From positions 90,569 to 154,568 of the forward strand of contig CAPAOV010000005.1 in the NCBI GenBank assembly GCA_948579355.1: a stretch of 64,000 nt of DNA. Direction: 5' to 3'. The position numbers and the translations under genes are program-made. This document shows, piece by piece, positions 26,128-36,388 of the stretch. Source of the stretch: an uncultured Eubacterium sp. Its GTDB lineage: Bacteria; Bacillota; Clostridia; Lachnospirales; Lachnospiraceae. The notes below the pieces were generated by a model. That model saw only the letters and a program-made list of their open reading frames with translations. It ran no database searches and was not told the DNA's origin. Position 1 is the stretch's first letter, and each line of letters begins with the position of its first letter.

Positions 26128-27870
26128 CTATTCAATGCGGCAATAGCCGCTCACCTGTATCTGTACCGTACGGCTGCCGCGAAATTCATTCAAAATCGGA
26201 AAATAAGTAAACGCCACATCAATATCATTTTCCTTGCCATCGTACATACGCTTCAATTCCCGCTCGCCAAAATTTTCCATAAGAAATTGTTCAAACTCCT
26301 CTTTCCCGCGAAAGAGCATGGCCTCGCACCGATTCCCAAGACGGTTCTGCACATGCATTTTTAGCACGTTGCCATCCTTACCGAGCTGTTGCGCCCGCAA
26401 AACGGAAAAATGCTGTTCTGCAAACACCGGTTTTGGATTCCCTACGCCGAAGGGCTCCATTCTCTCGAACTCTTCTATAAGCCGTTCGGTCGCATAGCCA
26501 ACCGGCATTGCCGCATCAATCTTTACCACCGGGCGGAAATCTTCCTCGCACAAGGCAGACTGTTCATTCAAACGCCTCGTCAACTCCGGCAGGTTCGCTT
26601 CTGGCAGCGTCATCCCCGCCGCCATTTTGTGTCCGCCAAAACGGCTCATTAAGTCCTTACACAAAAGCAGTTCGTGAAACATATGATACGCCTCTATCGA
26701 GCGGCCGGAGCCTTTTACGTTACCATCCGATATGCGCGTGAATACAATTACCGGATGACCTGTACTCTCTTTTATCCTTCCGGCCACAATACCCGCCAGA
26801 CTCTCGTGAACATCGGGAAGCAGAAGCACGAGCACATCACGCAGCGGTTTGCCCTCCAACATCGCAGTGGCCTGTTTTACCCCCTCTTCCGTCATCGCTT
26901 TTCTCGCCTCATTAATTTCTTTCAACTTCTGCGCTTTTTTAAGCGCCTCCCCGTACTCCGTTTCCATCAGCAAATCAAACGACGCCGACACCGTTGAAAT
27001 ACGCCCCGCCGCATTAAAACAGGGGCCAATGACAAATCCAATATGTCCGGCATTAAGACGTTTTCCGGCCATTCCCTGAACTTCCAGCAGAGCCCGCAAG
27101 CCGACATGGGAAGTCTTCTCCAACTGCTGCAAACCATATTTCACGAGAATGCGGTTCTCATCCCGCAGCTCCATCACATCGGCCACTGTGGCAATCGCCG
27201 TGTATTCTAATAACTTCCATTTTTCCGTTGCGGCCACACCACAGGCATCGTACAGCGCGCAAATCAGCTTGAATGCCACGCCGGCACCGCAAAGCCCGCA
27301 AAACGGATAAGTCTCCCCATCCTGTTTCGGGTCGACAATCACATCGGCCGGCGGCAGCTCTTCCTGAACTTCGTGGTGGTCGGTAACAATTACCGTCATC
27401 CCCTGCTCTTTCGCATACGCCACCGCTTCGTTTGCCGCTATTCCATTGTCGCACGTCACAAGTACAGTCACTCCCGCCGCTTTTGCTTCATTTACAATAC
27501 GCCGGTTTAAGCCGTACCCCTCAATTATGCGGTCAGGCGTATAAATGTTTCCCGTAAGCCCAATCTGTCGAAATCCAAGCCACAAAATATAAGCGGAAAA
27601 AATACCGTCGCAGTCAAAATCCGAAGCAATGCCGACACTCTCTCCCCGCGCCTCTGCCCGCCGCAGCAGTTCCACCGCTTCCGAAACCCCTTTCATCTGC
27701 CGGGGGTCGTGCAAATCTTCTAAACCGCCGTACAGATAGCGCCGCATTTCCTCCTCTGTCTCTAAGCCGCGGTTTACCATGCAGCGCACCAGCAGGGGCG
27801 GCACGGAAAGTTTGGCGGCCAGAGCGTCAAAATCCGCCTTTTTTGTCTCCAGTATCCATCGTTCACGCAT
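26128..27870 (-). CDS. recJ: Single-stranded-DNA exonuclease RecJ
   Basis: 580 residues. DHH phosphoesterase domain with ASDFDCDGIFSA, VTCDNGI and VIVTDHHEV, then DHHA1 with SRFGGHKMAAG, and a C-terminal OB-fold around residues 460-575. It degrades single-stranded DNA 5'-3' in recombination and mismatch repair. It starts at ATG 27870 (GGAGAAAC upstream) and is divergent from prmA. Confidence 0.93.
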   Translation of the reverse strand: MRERWILETKKADFDALAAKLSVPPLLVRCMVNRGLETEEEMRRYLYGGLEDLHDPRQMKGVSEAVELLRRAEARGESVGIASDFDCDGIFSAYILWLGFRQIGLTGNIYTPDRIIEGYGLNRRIVNEAKAAGVTVLVTCDNGIAANEAVAYAKEQGMTVIVTDHHEVQEELPPADVIVDPKQDGETYPFCGLCGAGVAFKLICALYDACGVAATEKWKLLEYTAIATVADVMELRDENRILVKYGLQQLEKTSHVGLRALLEVQGMAGKRLNAGHIGFVIGPCFNAAGRISTVSASFDLLMETEYGEALKKAQKLKEINEARKAMTEEGVKQATAMLEGKPLRDVLVLLLPDVHESLAGIVAGRIKESTGHPVIVFTRISDGNVKGSGRSIEAYHMFHELLLCKDLMSRFGGHKMAAGMTLPEANLPELTRRLNEQSALCEEDFRPVVKIDAAMPVGYATERLIEEFERMEPFGVGNPKPVFAEQHFSVLRAQQLGKDGNVLKMHVQNRLGNRCEAMLFRGKEEFEQFLMENFGERELKRMYDGKENDIDVAFTYFPILNEFRGSRTVQIQVSGYCRIE

Positions 27871-27947
27871 ATGTATGTTTCTCCTTCTGCTTGTTCTCTA
27901 CCTCTGAGTATAGTCTATTTTTCTTATTTATACCACTCCTTTTTCCC

Positions 27948-27976
27948 TTGATTTTCTATGCCAATGCCGATACAAT
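27948..27976 (+). promoter_or_regulatory. Sigma-A promoter of prmA
   Basis: -35 TTGATT (27948-27953), 17-bp spacer, -10 TACAAT (27971-27976). Confidence 0.72.
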
Positions 27977-28011
27977 AGAAAGCATAACATACGACAGAAA
28001 GGGGATTCGCC

Positions 28012-28968
28012 ATGAAATGGATTCGTTTTACACTGGACACCCATACGGAAGCAGTTGATATCCTCAGCTATAAATTAAATGAAATAGGGGTAGAGGGCAT
28101 TGAGATTGAAGACAAAGTGCCGCTTTCCGACGCCGATAAGGAAAAGATGTTTGTTGACATCCTTCCTGATGAGAAAGACAATGACGGCACGGCCAAAGTA
28201 CACTTCTACATGGAGCCGGAAGACTGCGTGCCGGAAACAGTTATGCTTCAGGTTCAGGATATCTTTGAAGAGATAAAAGAATACTGCGAAATCGGCAAGG
28301 GAACAATCAGCCTGTCCGAAACGGAAGATAAAGACTGGATAAATAACTGGAAAGCTTACTTTAAGCCGTTTCGCGCCTCAAAAGATATTGTCATTAAACC
28401 GACTTGGGAGGACTATGAGAAAGAAAAAGAGACGGATATTCTTATAGAAATCGACCCCGGCATTGCCTTTGGCACCGGCTCCCACGAGACTACCCGGCTT
28501 TGTATTCAGGCTCTTGATACTTATGTCAAGGACGGCGACTCCATCCTTGACGTCGGCTGCGGAAGCGGTATTCTGTCCATCGCCGGAATTAAGCTCGGAG
28601 CCGGACACGCCACCGCTATTGATATCGACGAAGTTGCTGTCAAAGTTGCGGCAGAAAATTTTGCCGTCAATAAGATTCCCGCAAACAAATACTCGCTTTA
28701 TGACGGAAATTTAATATCCAATGCCTTTCTCAAAGTAAGGGCCGGAACAAACCATGATATCATCGTAGCCAATATACTTGCCGACGTTATCATTCCCCTG
28801 ACCGCCGTTATCGGGCAGCATTTGAAAAAGGGCGGAATCTATATTACTTCCGGCATATTAAACACAAAGGAAGAAGAAGTAAGGGAAGCCCTGACAGAAA
28901 ATAACTTTGATATACTGTCGGTAGAACATATGAAAGAATGGTGCTGTTTCATTACCACTTACAGATAA
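28012..28968 (+). CDS. prmA: Ribosomal protein L11 methyltransferase PrmA
   Basis: 318 residues. The N-terminal substrate-recognition domain precedes the Rossmann methyltransferase with DPGIAFGTGSHETTRLCI, ILDVGCGSGILSIAG and the catalytic-region IVANILADVI. It trimethylates ribosomal protein L11 using S-adenosylmethionine. ATG 28012 follows AAGGGGATT. It is divergent from recJ and ends in a hairpin overlapping the convergent sbcC-like gene. Confidence 0.95.
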   Translation: MKWIRFTLDTHTEAVDILSYKLNEIGVEGIEIEDKVPLSDADKEKMFVDILPDEKDNDGTAKVHFYMEPEDCVPETVMLQVQDIFEEIKEYCEIGKGTISLSETEDKDWINNWKAYFKPFRASKDIVIKPTWEDYEKEKETDILIEIDPGIAFGTGSHETTRLCIQALDTYVKDGDSILDVGCGSGILSIAGIKLGAGHATAIDIDEVAVKVAAENFAVNKIPANKYSLYDGNLISNAFLKVRAGTNHDIIVANILADVIIPLTAVIGQHLKKGGIYITSGILNTKEEEVREALTENNFDILSVEHMKEWCCFITTYR

Positions 28969-28974
28969 AGCGAA

Positions 28975-29003
28975 CAAACGCCCTCCTATAAGGGCGCTTG
29001 TCC
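28975..29003 (+). terminator. Hairpin after prmA
   Basis: ACAAACGCCCT pairs with AGGGCGCTTGT around a CCTATA loop. It overlaps the end of the convergent gene; there is no T-run, so efficiency is uncertain. Confidence 0.5.
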
Positions 29004-31628
29004 GTCTGTTCCTGTCCGGCTTGTATGGCAGCTAAAATATATGACCTGATAATCTCTGCTTATGCATTCCAAAAAATGTAGCGCCCGTTTTGTCTTCTCT
29101 GCATCTAAGTTGACAAACGGGTCATCCATAATCAGAAACGGTTTCTCTTTCTGATACATGGCGTCCACGAACGCAAGTCTCGTACAAATGCCAACTAAAT
29201 CCTGACATCCCTCGCTCAAAAATCTTGTTTCGCGCTGTAATCCATGTTCGGTTACGGTCAAATTCACATCCGCATCAAATTGATACTCTTCCGCCCCCTC
29301 TCCGCTCATCATCTGATAATACTTCTGAAACCCCTGCTTTACCGGTTCCAGATATTTCGCTGTCAATTGTGCCTTTGCTTCCTGAAGTAACTCCATTGTC
29401 TTACACAGCCGCTCGTATTTCTGCAGCCCCTCTTTATAACGCTCTTCCTTTTCTTCGAGCTCCGCTTTCAGCTCCTGCAGTAAATCCCATTGTTCCATAT
29501 CTTGCAGCAAACAGCTGTCATATTGCCGAATCAGTTGCTCTACGGCCTTTTGCTCATCCCCCATCTCGTGGATTTTTCCTGTCAGTTCTGCAAGAGATTC
29601 ATCCTCTGCCTCTTCTTTGCTTTCACGCAGCAAGCTTTCTTTGTCGTGCGTTTTCTCAAATGACTCCCTGCGGCCGAGCGCCTTATCATATCGGGTCGAC
29701 GCCGCCTCATAATCCCGCACGTTCTTCCATAATTCCTGTAATATATGTTCCGTATCGGAAACATCCCTATATCCCAGTGAAGTCAAATATGTCCGCAATT
29801 CGCCAAATTGCTCCTCATAAGCCTCTTTCGCCCTCTTATCATCGTCTCTCTTTTCCGTCCAGCGCCTCATATTGGCACACTCCACGCGCAAAGCGGCAAG
29901 CTGGGTCGCCCAGTTTTCTTCTGCCTGTACTTCCGAGGCAAATTGCTGCAGGAAAGCACGGATGGAAGCCGCCAACTGCTGCGCATGACGCTCATTTTCC
30001 TGCCCGCCGGCATTACTTCTCTTCGCCGATAACTCCTGATATCTTCGTATCCTGTGTACCCATGAATCCAAAAGCTGTTCCAGCTTATCCCGTTCTGCGT
30101 CCTGCCCATATTTTGAAATAAAATTATGTATATTGTCGTATGTTGCCGCCACAAACTGTTCGTCCTGCGCCACCTGTTCGCGCAGCTCCTGCATTTCCCT
30201 GTTTTCCGCGGCGTCCGACATGCGCTTCTTTCTATGCATAATGGCAAATGCGATACCGGCAGCTTCTACCGCCAGTAAAACCATACCGGCAGCAAGATGA
30301 AACATCACCACTCCCACAGCGAGCAAAAGCGCAGGGATACCGGCAAGAAAAAACGGCAGTATGCTCTTTTTGTCGTTCTCCATCTGTGACACCATCTTCA
30401 GCGTTGCCTTTTTTGCCGCCAATGTATCTTCTTTTTGTCTTGCTTTCTGCAGTTCTCTCTGCAACTCCCCGACAATATCCGCAGACGGTACATCATCCTG
30501 ATATTCTTTTTCCACCCTCTCTATGTATTCTGCTTCCTCTGCCGTCAGCTCATAAGAAACCATCTCTCTCCGCAGACGGCTAAGCTTCTGGTTATCAATC
30601 TCCAGTTCTGCTATTTGCTCTTCGGCGGGATACTGCCCGCCCCATCTCTCTGTCAGAAGATAATACTGTTCCAATTCCTGCTCCGATAATTCGTTTGCCT
30701 TGATAAAATCCGCCAGTTTGCGGCAGTTTTTCTCCCGCTCCTGATATTCCTCCACCTCTTCTTCGGAGGGAATCGCATCCGGTCGGAGAAAACGCCCTCT
30801 CACCATGTCCAGATTATTTTTCTCCTCGTCGCACAGCGCACAGAGGTTTTTATATTCCGTGCGAACACTCTGCAAATCCAATTCTCCTGACAGCGCCTGC
30901 TGTCGCTTCTCCATCTGCGCCAGCTCTTCTTGCAGCTTCTTACTCTTTTCCACCTGTTCCAGACGCAGACAATCCGTCTCTTCCATTCTTTTGGATAAGA
31001 TTTCTTCGTTGCGGATTTGATTTTCCAAATCCGCCATTTCTTCTTTTAAGCGGTGCAGCGACCCCTTTTTATGGTTCGGCCGCATGCTATTTGTAATATC
31101 TTTTAGTCGGGATACCGCGGCGGCAAAATTGTTGACGTCGTCGCTTTGATGAATTAGATTCCCTATTTTGGCATTAACGGCGTCAGTGGCATAAGTTTCA
31201 CAGTCCTGCTGGGAGACAAAAATAGTGCGGCAAAACGATTCCCTGTCTATCTGGAATAGCTCCTCGCCAATATTCTTACTGTAATCTGCCGATTCCAAAT
31301 TGGTATCCATACTGCGCAGGTGGAACTCGTCTTCTGCCTCTTTTTTCCCGAAAATTCTTGTCATTACATAACTTTTGCCACCCACGGCAAAAACAACGCT
31401 GCCGCCGTAAGTTCCTTTCTGCCACGGCTGATAGCGCTTTCTCTCATTCACCAGTTCGTCTCTTTTTTTCTCCCCGTCAAAGCCGTAAAACATGACGCAC
31501 AAAAAAGCCGCCAGCGTACTCTTTCCCCAGCCGTTTTCCTTACAAAATATTTGACAATGCTCCGAAAAATCAAATGAGACGTCGCTCAGCTTGCCGAAAT
31601 TTTCTATTCTGGCGCTTATCAGTTTCAT
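28986..31628 (-). CDS. SbcC/YhaN-like SMC-type ATPase
   Basis: 880 residues. The N terminus KLISARIENFGKLSDVSF and Walker A KENGWGKSTLAAF are of the Rad50/SbcC type; the C terminus has the ABC signature FLSEGCQDLVGICTRLA and Walker B PFLIMDDPFVNLDAEK. Between them lie long coiled coils (about 170-400 and 500-770) and two hydrophobic stretches near residues 424-462, which resembles Bacillus YhaN more than SbcC. It follows its nuclease partner by 26 bp. Confidence 0.88.
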   Translation of the reverse strand: MKLISARIENFGKLSDVSFDFSEHCQIFCKENGWGKSTLAAFLCVMFYGFDGEKKRDELVNERKRYQPWQKGTYGGSVVFAVGGKSYVMTRIFGKKEAEDEFHLRSMDTNLESADYSKNIGEELFQIDRESFCRTIFVSQQDCETYATDAVNAKIGNLIHQSDDVNNFAAAVSRLKDITNSMRPNHKKGSLHRLKEEMADLENQIRNEEILSKRMEETDCLRLEQVEKSKKLQEELAQMEKRQQALSGELDLQSVRTEYKNLCALCDEEKNNLDMVRGRFLRPDAIPSEEEVEEYQEREKNCRKLADFIKANELSEQELEQYYLLTERWGGQYPAEEQIAELEIDNQKLSRLRREMVSYELTAEEAEYIERVEKEYQDDVPSADIVGELQRELQKARQKEDTLAAKKATLKMVSQMENDKKSILPFFLAGIPALLLAVGVVMFHLAAGMVLLAVEAAGIAFAIMHRKKRMSDAAENREMQELREQVAQDEQFVAATYDNIHNFISKYGQDAERDKLEQLLDSWVHRIRRYQELSAKRSNAGGQENERHAQQLAASIRAFLQQFASEVQAEENWATQLAALRVECANMRRWTEKRDDDKRAKEAYEEQFGELRTYLTSLGYRDVSDTEHILQELWKNVRDYEAASTRYDKALGRRESFEKTHDKESLLRESKEEAEDESLAELTGKIHEMGDEQKAVEQLIRQYDSCLLQDMEQWDLLQELKAELEEKEERYKEGLQKYERLCKTMELLQEAKAQLTAKYLEPVKQGFQKYYQMMSGEGAEEYQFDADVNLTVTEHGLQRETRFLSEGCQDLVGICTRLAFVDAMYQKEKPFLIMDDPFVNLDAEKTKRALHFLECISRDYQVIYFSCHTSRTGTDGQAPL

Positions 31629-31654
31629 ATCTGTATCTCCATTTCTGAACGTTT

Positions 31655-32761
31655 TTAACCTATCTCTTCTCCCGCCAAAGCCTGAATGCCAAAGCGGATA
31701 ATGGCCCCTTTGTCTTCTTCCGACATATCTTCTCCGGCCCGAACAGTTCTCACAAACTCTCCTTTCAGCGATATATCAGAAGCAAACGAATCATAGTCAA
31801 CACGAATACCGGAATTATCCCGAATGCGGACAAAATAGTACCCGTCTTTCAGCCAATTCACAAGATAATCGAGATTTTTTTCACACTCTATATCGACCAT
31901 TCCCTGTAAAACAATCCGGAGCAGATGTCGCTTATCGTAAGATAACAATTGCAACCGCTCCTTTATGCGGTGCATAATCCCGCTTGTATTCATACAACCA
32001 CTGATATCAACCGCAACCTCATACAAATTGCGGTATGCAAATGGCACAAATTCGCACGAGTACGTCCCCTGCTGCAAATCAATATCCAAAAGAACAAAAC
32101 CATGTTCGCCGCATTCATCGAACCCCCGCCCCTCCAGACATCCGGCATAGCAGTAAGTTCCGCGGGAATCCAAACGCTCCTTTTTGTATGCATGAACATG
32201 CCCCAAAGCTAAATAGTCAATACCTTTATTGCGCATATGACTGAGCGGAATCACCTCTGTCCTGTCTCTCGACTCGTGTTCGGATTCCTGTCCGTGAAGC
32301 ATGACAATATTAAAATCTTTCAAATTCAGTGACAGCGAATGGCTCGCATAACCGGCATTCTCTTTTGTCAGTTCCAATCCGGAAATAACCAGACGCTTTC
32401 CATCCTCTTCTCTTACATAACTGCGCCATTCTTCCCCAAACTGTTTCAGGTTGGCCGGCAAACTCTGCTCTTCTGCTGCCGAGAAATTTTCGTCATGATT
32501 TCCCTGCAAATAATAAAATGTAATCTGCTCATTTTCTTCTATCGCCTGTCTGACTGACTTTCGCGCAGTTGCCGATACGTTTTTTCTGTCAAAGAGGTCT
32601 CCCGCAATCAAAATCGCCTCAACCTCGTTCTCTCTCGCATATTCTACCATCCGCTCAAAAGTGCGAAGCAGCTCCGCTTTGCGCTCTTGCGCCTTTTCTT
32701 TTGACAGATGTGTCGTCATTGCCGAATCCAAATGTAAATCAGCACAATGTATAAGTTTCAC
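31655..32761 (-). CDS. SbcD/YhaO-like metallophosphoesterase nuclease
   Basis: 368 residues from GTG 32761 (AGAGGGG 8 nt upstream). The longer open frame would run through the preceding terminator, so GTG is preferred. Motifs are IHCADLHLDS, IAGDLFD, LQGNHDE and DYLALGHVH, the Mre11/SbcD metal-binding set, with a C-terminal capping region. With the downstream SbcC/YhaN-like ATPase it should form a DNA-end processing complex. Confidence 0.9.
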   Translation of the reverse strand: MKLIHCADLHLDSAMTTHLSKEKAQERKAELLRTFERMVEYARENEVEAILIAGDLFDRKNVSATARKSVRQAIEENEQITFYYLQGNHDENFSAAEEQSLPANLKQFGEEWRSYVREEDGKRLVISGLELTKENAGYASHSLSLNLKDFNIVMLHGQESEHESRDRTEVIPLSHMRNKGIDYLALGHVHAYKKERLDSRGTYCYAGCLEGRGFDECGEHGFVLLDIDLQQGTYSCEFVPFAYRNLYEVAVDISGCMNTSGIMHRIKERLQLLSYDKRHLLRIVLQGMVDIECEKNLDYLVNWLKDGYYFVRIRDNSGIRVDYDSFASDISLKGEFVRTVRAGEDMSEEDKGAIIRFGIQALAGEEIG

Positions 32762-32792
32762 AGGGCATTCCCCTCTCTGATAATTATAAAAG

Positions 32793-32833
32793 AAACTGTC
32801 GGGGCGGACATATAAGAACGCCCCCGACAGTTT
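32793..32833 (-). terminator. Terminator of the xylanase gene
   Basis: On the minus strand, AAACTGTCGGGGG (32833-32821) pairs with CCCCGACAGTTT (32804-32793), followed by CTTTTATAATT. Confidence 0.85.
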
Positions 32834-32863
32834 CTCATAATTCATAACTTAGCGTATGATTGC

Positions 32864-35209
32864 TTAATCCCAATAACGTTTCTTTGCGTCAATTACTGTA
32901 TAGAACGCTGATTTTGGTGCAAACAATCCACTGAACAGACATGGTTTACCACTTGCTCTCCACGATACGCCATCATGCAGACTCCAAATCGTAATACCGG
33001 TAATCTTAGCGCCTTTCTTCTTGCTCTGAAGAAGGGAACCAAAAATCTGGTCATAGTATGCAGCCTGATCCTGATCAGTTTTGCCATTAAGAGTAGCATC
33101 TAACTCAGTTACCTGAATTTCCATTTCCGGCATATTTACACGGAAGCACTCCAGCGCCTGTGCATATACATCCGCTGAATGAGCAGGGTCGCCTGTCGTC
33201 AGGTGGGACTGCATTCCGATACCGTCACAGATTTGGCCATCTTCGTTAATGAAGTCAATCAAATGTACAATCTCTTCCGGACACTGATAGCAGTTGAAAT
33301 CATTATAGAACATTTTCACGTCTTTGCGGTCATACTTCTCCAAAATCTCATGCGCCCACTTAAAGGTATCCTTTACAAAGGACGGACGAAGCGTTACGCC
33401 GGTACCTGCCTCAGGGTCAAGCGTATTGTAAATCGTGTGGAAATATGTGCCCTGTGCACCTTTACTGTGCAGGTACTCATTTACGGCGTCATATGCATAA
33501 AGTACGCATTTGCTCTTATCGTTGCCTGCAAGTTCCAAATCTTTCTTCACAATATGCTCAAGTGTGGATTTTACAAAGTACTCCAGACGGCGGTCCATGT
33601 TTTCTTTTGAAGTATTATACTTCTTACTTGCCGTCGGTCTCCATGCTTTCTGGAAGAAATATGTAGGCATCTGTGCATGCCAGCACAATGTATGTCCACG
33701 AAGTTTCAGACCTTTCTCATGGCAGACTTCCAAAATCTTGTCAATCATTTCTAAATCCAAGTCAGGGAATACAATTTCGCCTTTGGAGTTCTTATTGTCT
33801 TCATCCTGCTCATAGCCTTCCGGAATATAGAAGCCTTTTGCCTTTGCCTCTTCTACCGTAATCTCTGTCATTTCCTTTTTGCCCATGATAGATTCCGGTT
33901 TCATTTCATTACCTGGTGTAATGGCATTGTACTGGTTCGTAATGAACTCAATACCTTTATCTCCGAGGATTGCGTCAGAACCGGTTCCGGCTGCAACAAT
34001 CGGGAATACATCCTTATAAACATCTTTCAGGGAAGCGATATTCTTATCGCTGCTTGTAGCTGCCATTTTTGTAATCTTCATATCATCGACGTAGATTTCG
34101 CCTTTTGATGTGTCGTCACTCTGGAAATAGAAACCGTAGAAATACATATCATCCGGCACGGTTATGTTTGCCTTGAACTGCTTCCAGACACCTTTACATG
34201 TCCAGCGTGTCTCTGTCAGACGGTCAGGCATATAAGCATATGTCTCGTCGGTAAACTCGGTTGCTTTTACCTGCTCGTTGAAGTTCAGCGTGCTTGTCGG
34301 ACTATAAGCCCATACGCTTACTTCATATGTAGCGCCGGCTTCCAATTTACCTTTCAGGTTTACCATCGGCCCCTGCCAATCTTTGGAATTCGCATCACGG
34401 TAGCACTTCAATACTTTACCAGTACGCGGTTTATAAGCGCTGTTCGTTGATTCCGGTACATCCTTGGCATCAATAACTTCCAGATAATCTTTATCCGTGT
34501 CATTCTCATCAGAAGAGGAACGCAGGATAAAGCGGCTGATACCGTCCGGACACTCTTCCGTAGTATCACAAGCACTCTTCTTCGTACCAATCTCAAGACC
34601 CTCGAAGTCTTCTTCGTAAGCTACTGCCGTTTCCGGATCTACTGCCGGACTCGGTGGCGTCGTCGGCAATGTATTCGGGTCCAACTGTTTTGGTGCGGTA
34701 GCTGTCTTGTAACTATCATCCAGTTTGCGAAGTCCGCCGCCCGGTGTCGGTGTTGCTGTCGAGCTGTCTGGCGGTGTCGGTGTTGCATTTGTACCGCCGC
34801 CTGGTGGTGTCGGTGTTGCGTTTGTACCGCCGCTTGGTGTCGGCGTCGTATTAACCGATGCTTTCTTTACCTTAACGGTACATGTCTTCTTATAAGTCTT
34901 TTTACCAACTTTAATCTTAGCGGTCAGCTTTGCACTACCTGCTTTTTTACCTTTAACGGTTACACTATTTTTCTTTTTCTTAGAAAGAGAGATAATCTTT
35001 TTCCCTTTCTTTGCCAAAGACCATTTTGTTTTTTTGATTTTCTTGGCCTTTACCCCTTTTACCGTAACTTTCTTTGTCTTTCCTACCTGTACAGATACGC
35101 CTTTCAGCTTTGGTTTAGCCGCTGCCTGAGCCTCCGGTGCAGCAATGGCAGGAATCATCATGGAAAGTGCCACGGCAGAAACAATAATACTTCTGAATTG
35201 TCTCTTCAC
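32864..35209 (-). CDS. Secreted GH10 endo-1,4-beta-xylanase with CBM and Lys-rich domain
   Basis: 781 residues from GTG 35209 (AAAGGAGG 8 nt upstream). Order: signal peptide (1-29), Lys-rich Ig-like domain (about 30-117), Pro/Thr-rich linker with repeated NATPTP units (120-160), a CBM22-like carbohydrate-binding domain (about 195-385), then the GH10 barrel (about 395-780). Catalytic residues are visible: acid/base Glu in YAYDAVNEYL (near 578) and nucleophile Glu in QVTELDATL (near 702); LRGHTLCWHAQ is the GH10 substrate motif. It cleaves xylan outside the cell. The Lys-rich domain is shared with three other exported proteins here. Confidence 0.94.
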   Translation of the reverse strand: MKRQFRSIIVSAVALSMMIPAIAAPEAQAAAKPKLKGVSVQVGKTKKVTVKGVKAKKIKKTKWSLAKKGKKIISLSKKKKNSVTVKGKKAGSAKLTAKIKVGKKTYKKTCTVKVKKASVNTTPTPSGGTNATPTPPGGGTNATPTPPDSSTATPTPGGGLRKLDDSYKTATAPKQLDPNTLPTTPPSPAVDPETAVAYEEDFEGLEIGTKKSACDTTEECPDGISRFILRSSSDENDTDKDYLEVIDAKDVPESTNSAYKPRTGKVLKCYRDANSKDWQGPMVNLKGKLEAGATYEVSVWAYSPTSTLNFNEQVKATEFTDETYAYMPDRLTETRWTCKGVWKQFKANITVPDDMYFYGFYFQSDDTSKGEIYVDDMKITKMAATSSDKNIASLKDVYKDVFPIVAAGTGSDAILGDKGIEFITNQYNAITPGNEMKPESIMGKKEMTEITVEEAKAKGFYIPEGYEQDEDNKNSKGEIVFPDLDLEMIDKILEVCHEKGLKLRGHTLCWHAQMPTYFFQKAWRPTASKKYNTSKENMDRRLEYFVKSTLEHIVKKDLELAGNDKSKCVLYAYDAVNEYLHSKGAQGTYFHTIYNTLDPEAGTGVTLRPSFVKDTFKWAHEILEKYDRKDVKMFYNDFNCYQCPEEIVHLIDFINEDGQICDGIGMQSHLTTGDPAHSADVYAQALECFRVNMPEMEIQVTELDATLNGKTDQDQAAYYDQIFGSLLQSKKKGAKITGITIWSLHDGVSWRASGKPCLFSGLFAPKSAFYTVIDAKKRYWD

Positions 35210-35317
35210 TGTCTCATCCTCCTTTAATATGTTGTTTTCACATAGAAAAACGTAATTTAAGTATAGCATTGACGCCTTTCTTTTCCATTGAACTATATGG
35301 CATAATTATTGATATAT

Positions 35318-36160
35318 TTAGCCATCACTTAAGAATCTTTTTATCTTTTTCATCCTCTCTTTTGTCATGCGAAAGCCATGCCAATATGCCATTTCTAATT
35401 TGCGCACATCGCTTTCAAAACTATTCAGCAAATGGTTAGGACGGAGAAGCATTGCCTTTCCCTCCCTTACAAGCTGTTCACAAAATTTCACCTCCTCATT
35501 ATATCGCTCCGGACGACTTTTGATTGCTTTTTTCATCTCCGGATATTTTCTTCCCAGCATACGGATTCCCATTTTATCATATTTCCCGAGATGCTTGACA
35601 TATCCCTGCGGCTGTGTCAGCACAATGATTACTTTATCGCATCCGTCGGCCAACGCTTTTCGAACCGGAATCGGGTCCGCCAATCCGCCGTCGTAATATT
35701 TCTGTCCATCCATCTCAATCGCAGGAAAAAACACGGGCAGCGCACAGGTGGCCCGCAGCATCGTATATTGTTCGTCCATATCCATCGCATTCTTATACTC
35801 TGCCTGTCCGGTGGCAGCATTTGTGACGCCTACCAGACAAGTACCCGCATAAGAGCGGAAAGTCTCCAAATCAAAAGGAATCAGTTTATTGGGAATTTCA
35901 CCAAATACAAAATCCAACCCGAACAGGCTCTTATTTTTTATCAGATTCTGCCGGCTCATATATCGCTTGTCATTCCGGTATTTCTGCACAATTTCCAAAT
36001 TTCTCTGCGGCTGTTTCGATATATAGGAAACACCATCCGCAATTCCGGCCGATACGCCAATACAATAGGGAAGCAAAATATTTTCCGATAATAGTGCGTC
36101 CATTACGCCGCAACTGTAAATAGGACGAAACGTACCGCCCTCTAATATAATCCCAGTCAT
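35318..36160 (-). CDS. Patatin-like phospholipase/acyl hydrolase
   Basis: 280 residues from ATG 36160 (AAGGAG at 7 nt). The oxyanion hole LEGGTFRPIY replaces the usual DGGG[ILV]RG; the nucleophile elbow is GVSAG, and the catalytic Asp is in DGGLADPIP. This matches the YjjU-type bacterial patatin subfamily. It is predicted to be cytoplasmic, without a signal peptide; its lipid substrate is unknown. It is followed on the left by the xylanase gene with a 108-bp gap, which has its own -10. Confidence 0.9.
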   Translation of the reverse strand: MTGIILEGGTFRPIYSCGVMDALLSENILLPYCIGVSAGIADGVSYISKQPQRNLEIVQKYRNDKRYMSRQNLIKNKSLFGLDFVFGEIPNKLIPFDLETFRSYAGTCLVGVTNAATGQAEYKNAMDMDEQYTMLRATCALPVFFPAIEMDGQKYYDGGLADPIPVRKALADGCDKVIIVLTQPQGYVKHLGKYDKMGIRMLGRKYPEMKKAIKSRPERYNEEVKFCEQLVREGKAMLLRPNHLLNSFESDVRKLEMAYWHGFRMTKERMKKIKRFLSDG

Positions 36161-36304
36161 ATTCGTACTCCTTTCATCTGTTATTCCCATTTTACCATAG
36201 AAGCGTTGGACTAGCAAACAGAAAAGAGTATTTGCATAAGTTTTCCATCTTACAAAATTGTCATCAGTCAAGCCGGAAAGCTCACTTTATACATATCAAA
36301 ATCC

Positions 36305-36332
36305 TTGCTTCCTATGAACGATATGTTATAAT
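36305..36332 (+). promoter_or_regulatory. Sigma-A promoter of the VanW-family gene
   Basis: -35 TTGCTT (36305-36310), 16-bp spacer, extended -10 TGTTATAAT (TATAAT 36327-36332). Confidence 0.72.
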
Positions 36333-36388
36333 ATAATCGATACGGAGCAATTCTGGAACTTGAGTTCCATGTCTGAACGGAGGTAAAT

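Noticed and set aside
29225..30121. 298-codon open frame on the plus strand
   Set aside because: Antisense to the coiled-coil part of the SbcC-like gene, which has convincing motifs at both ends.
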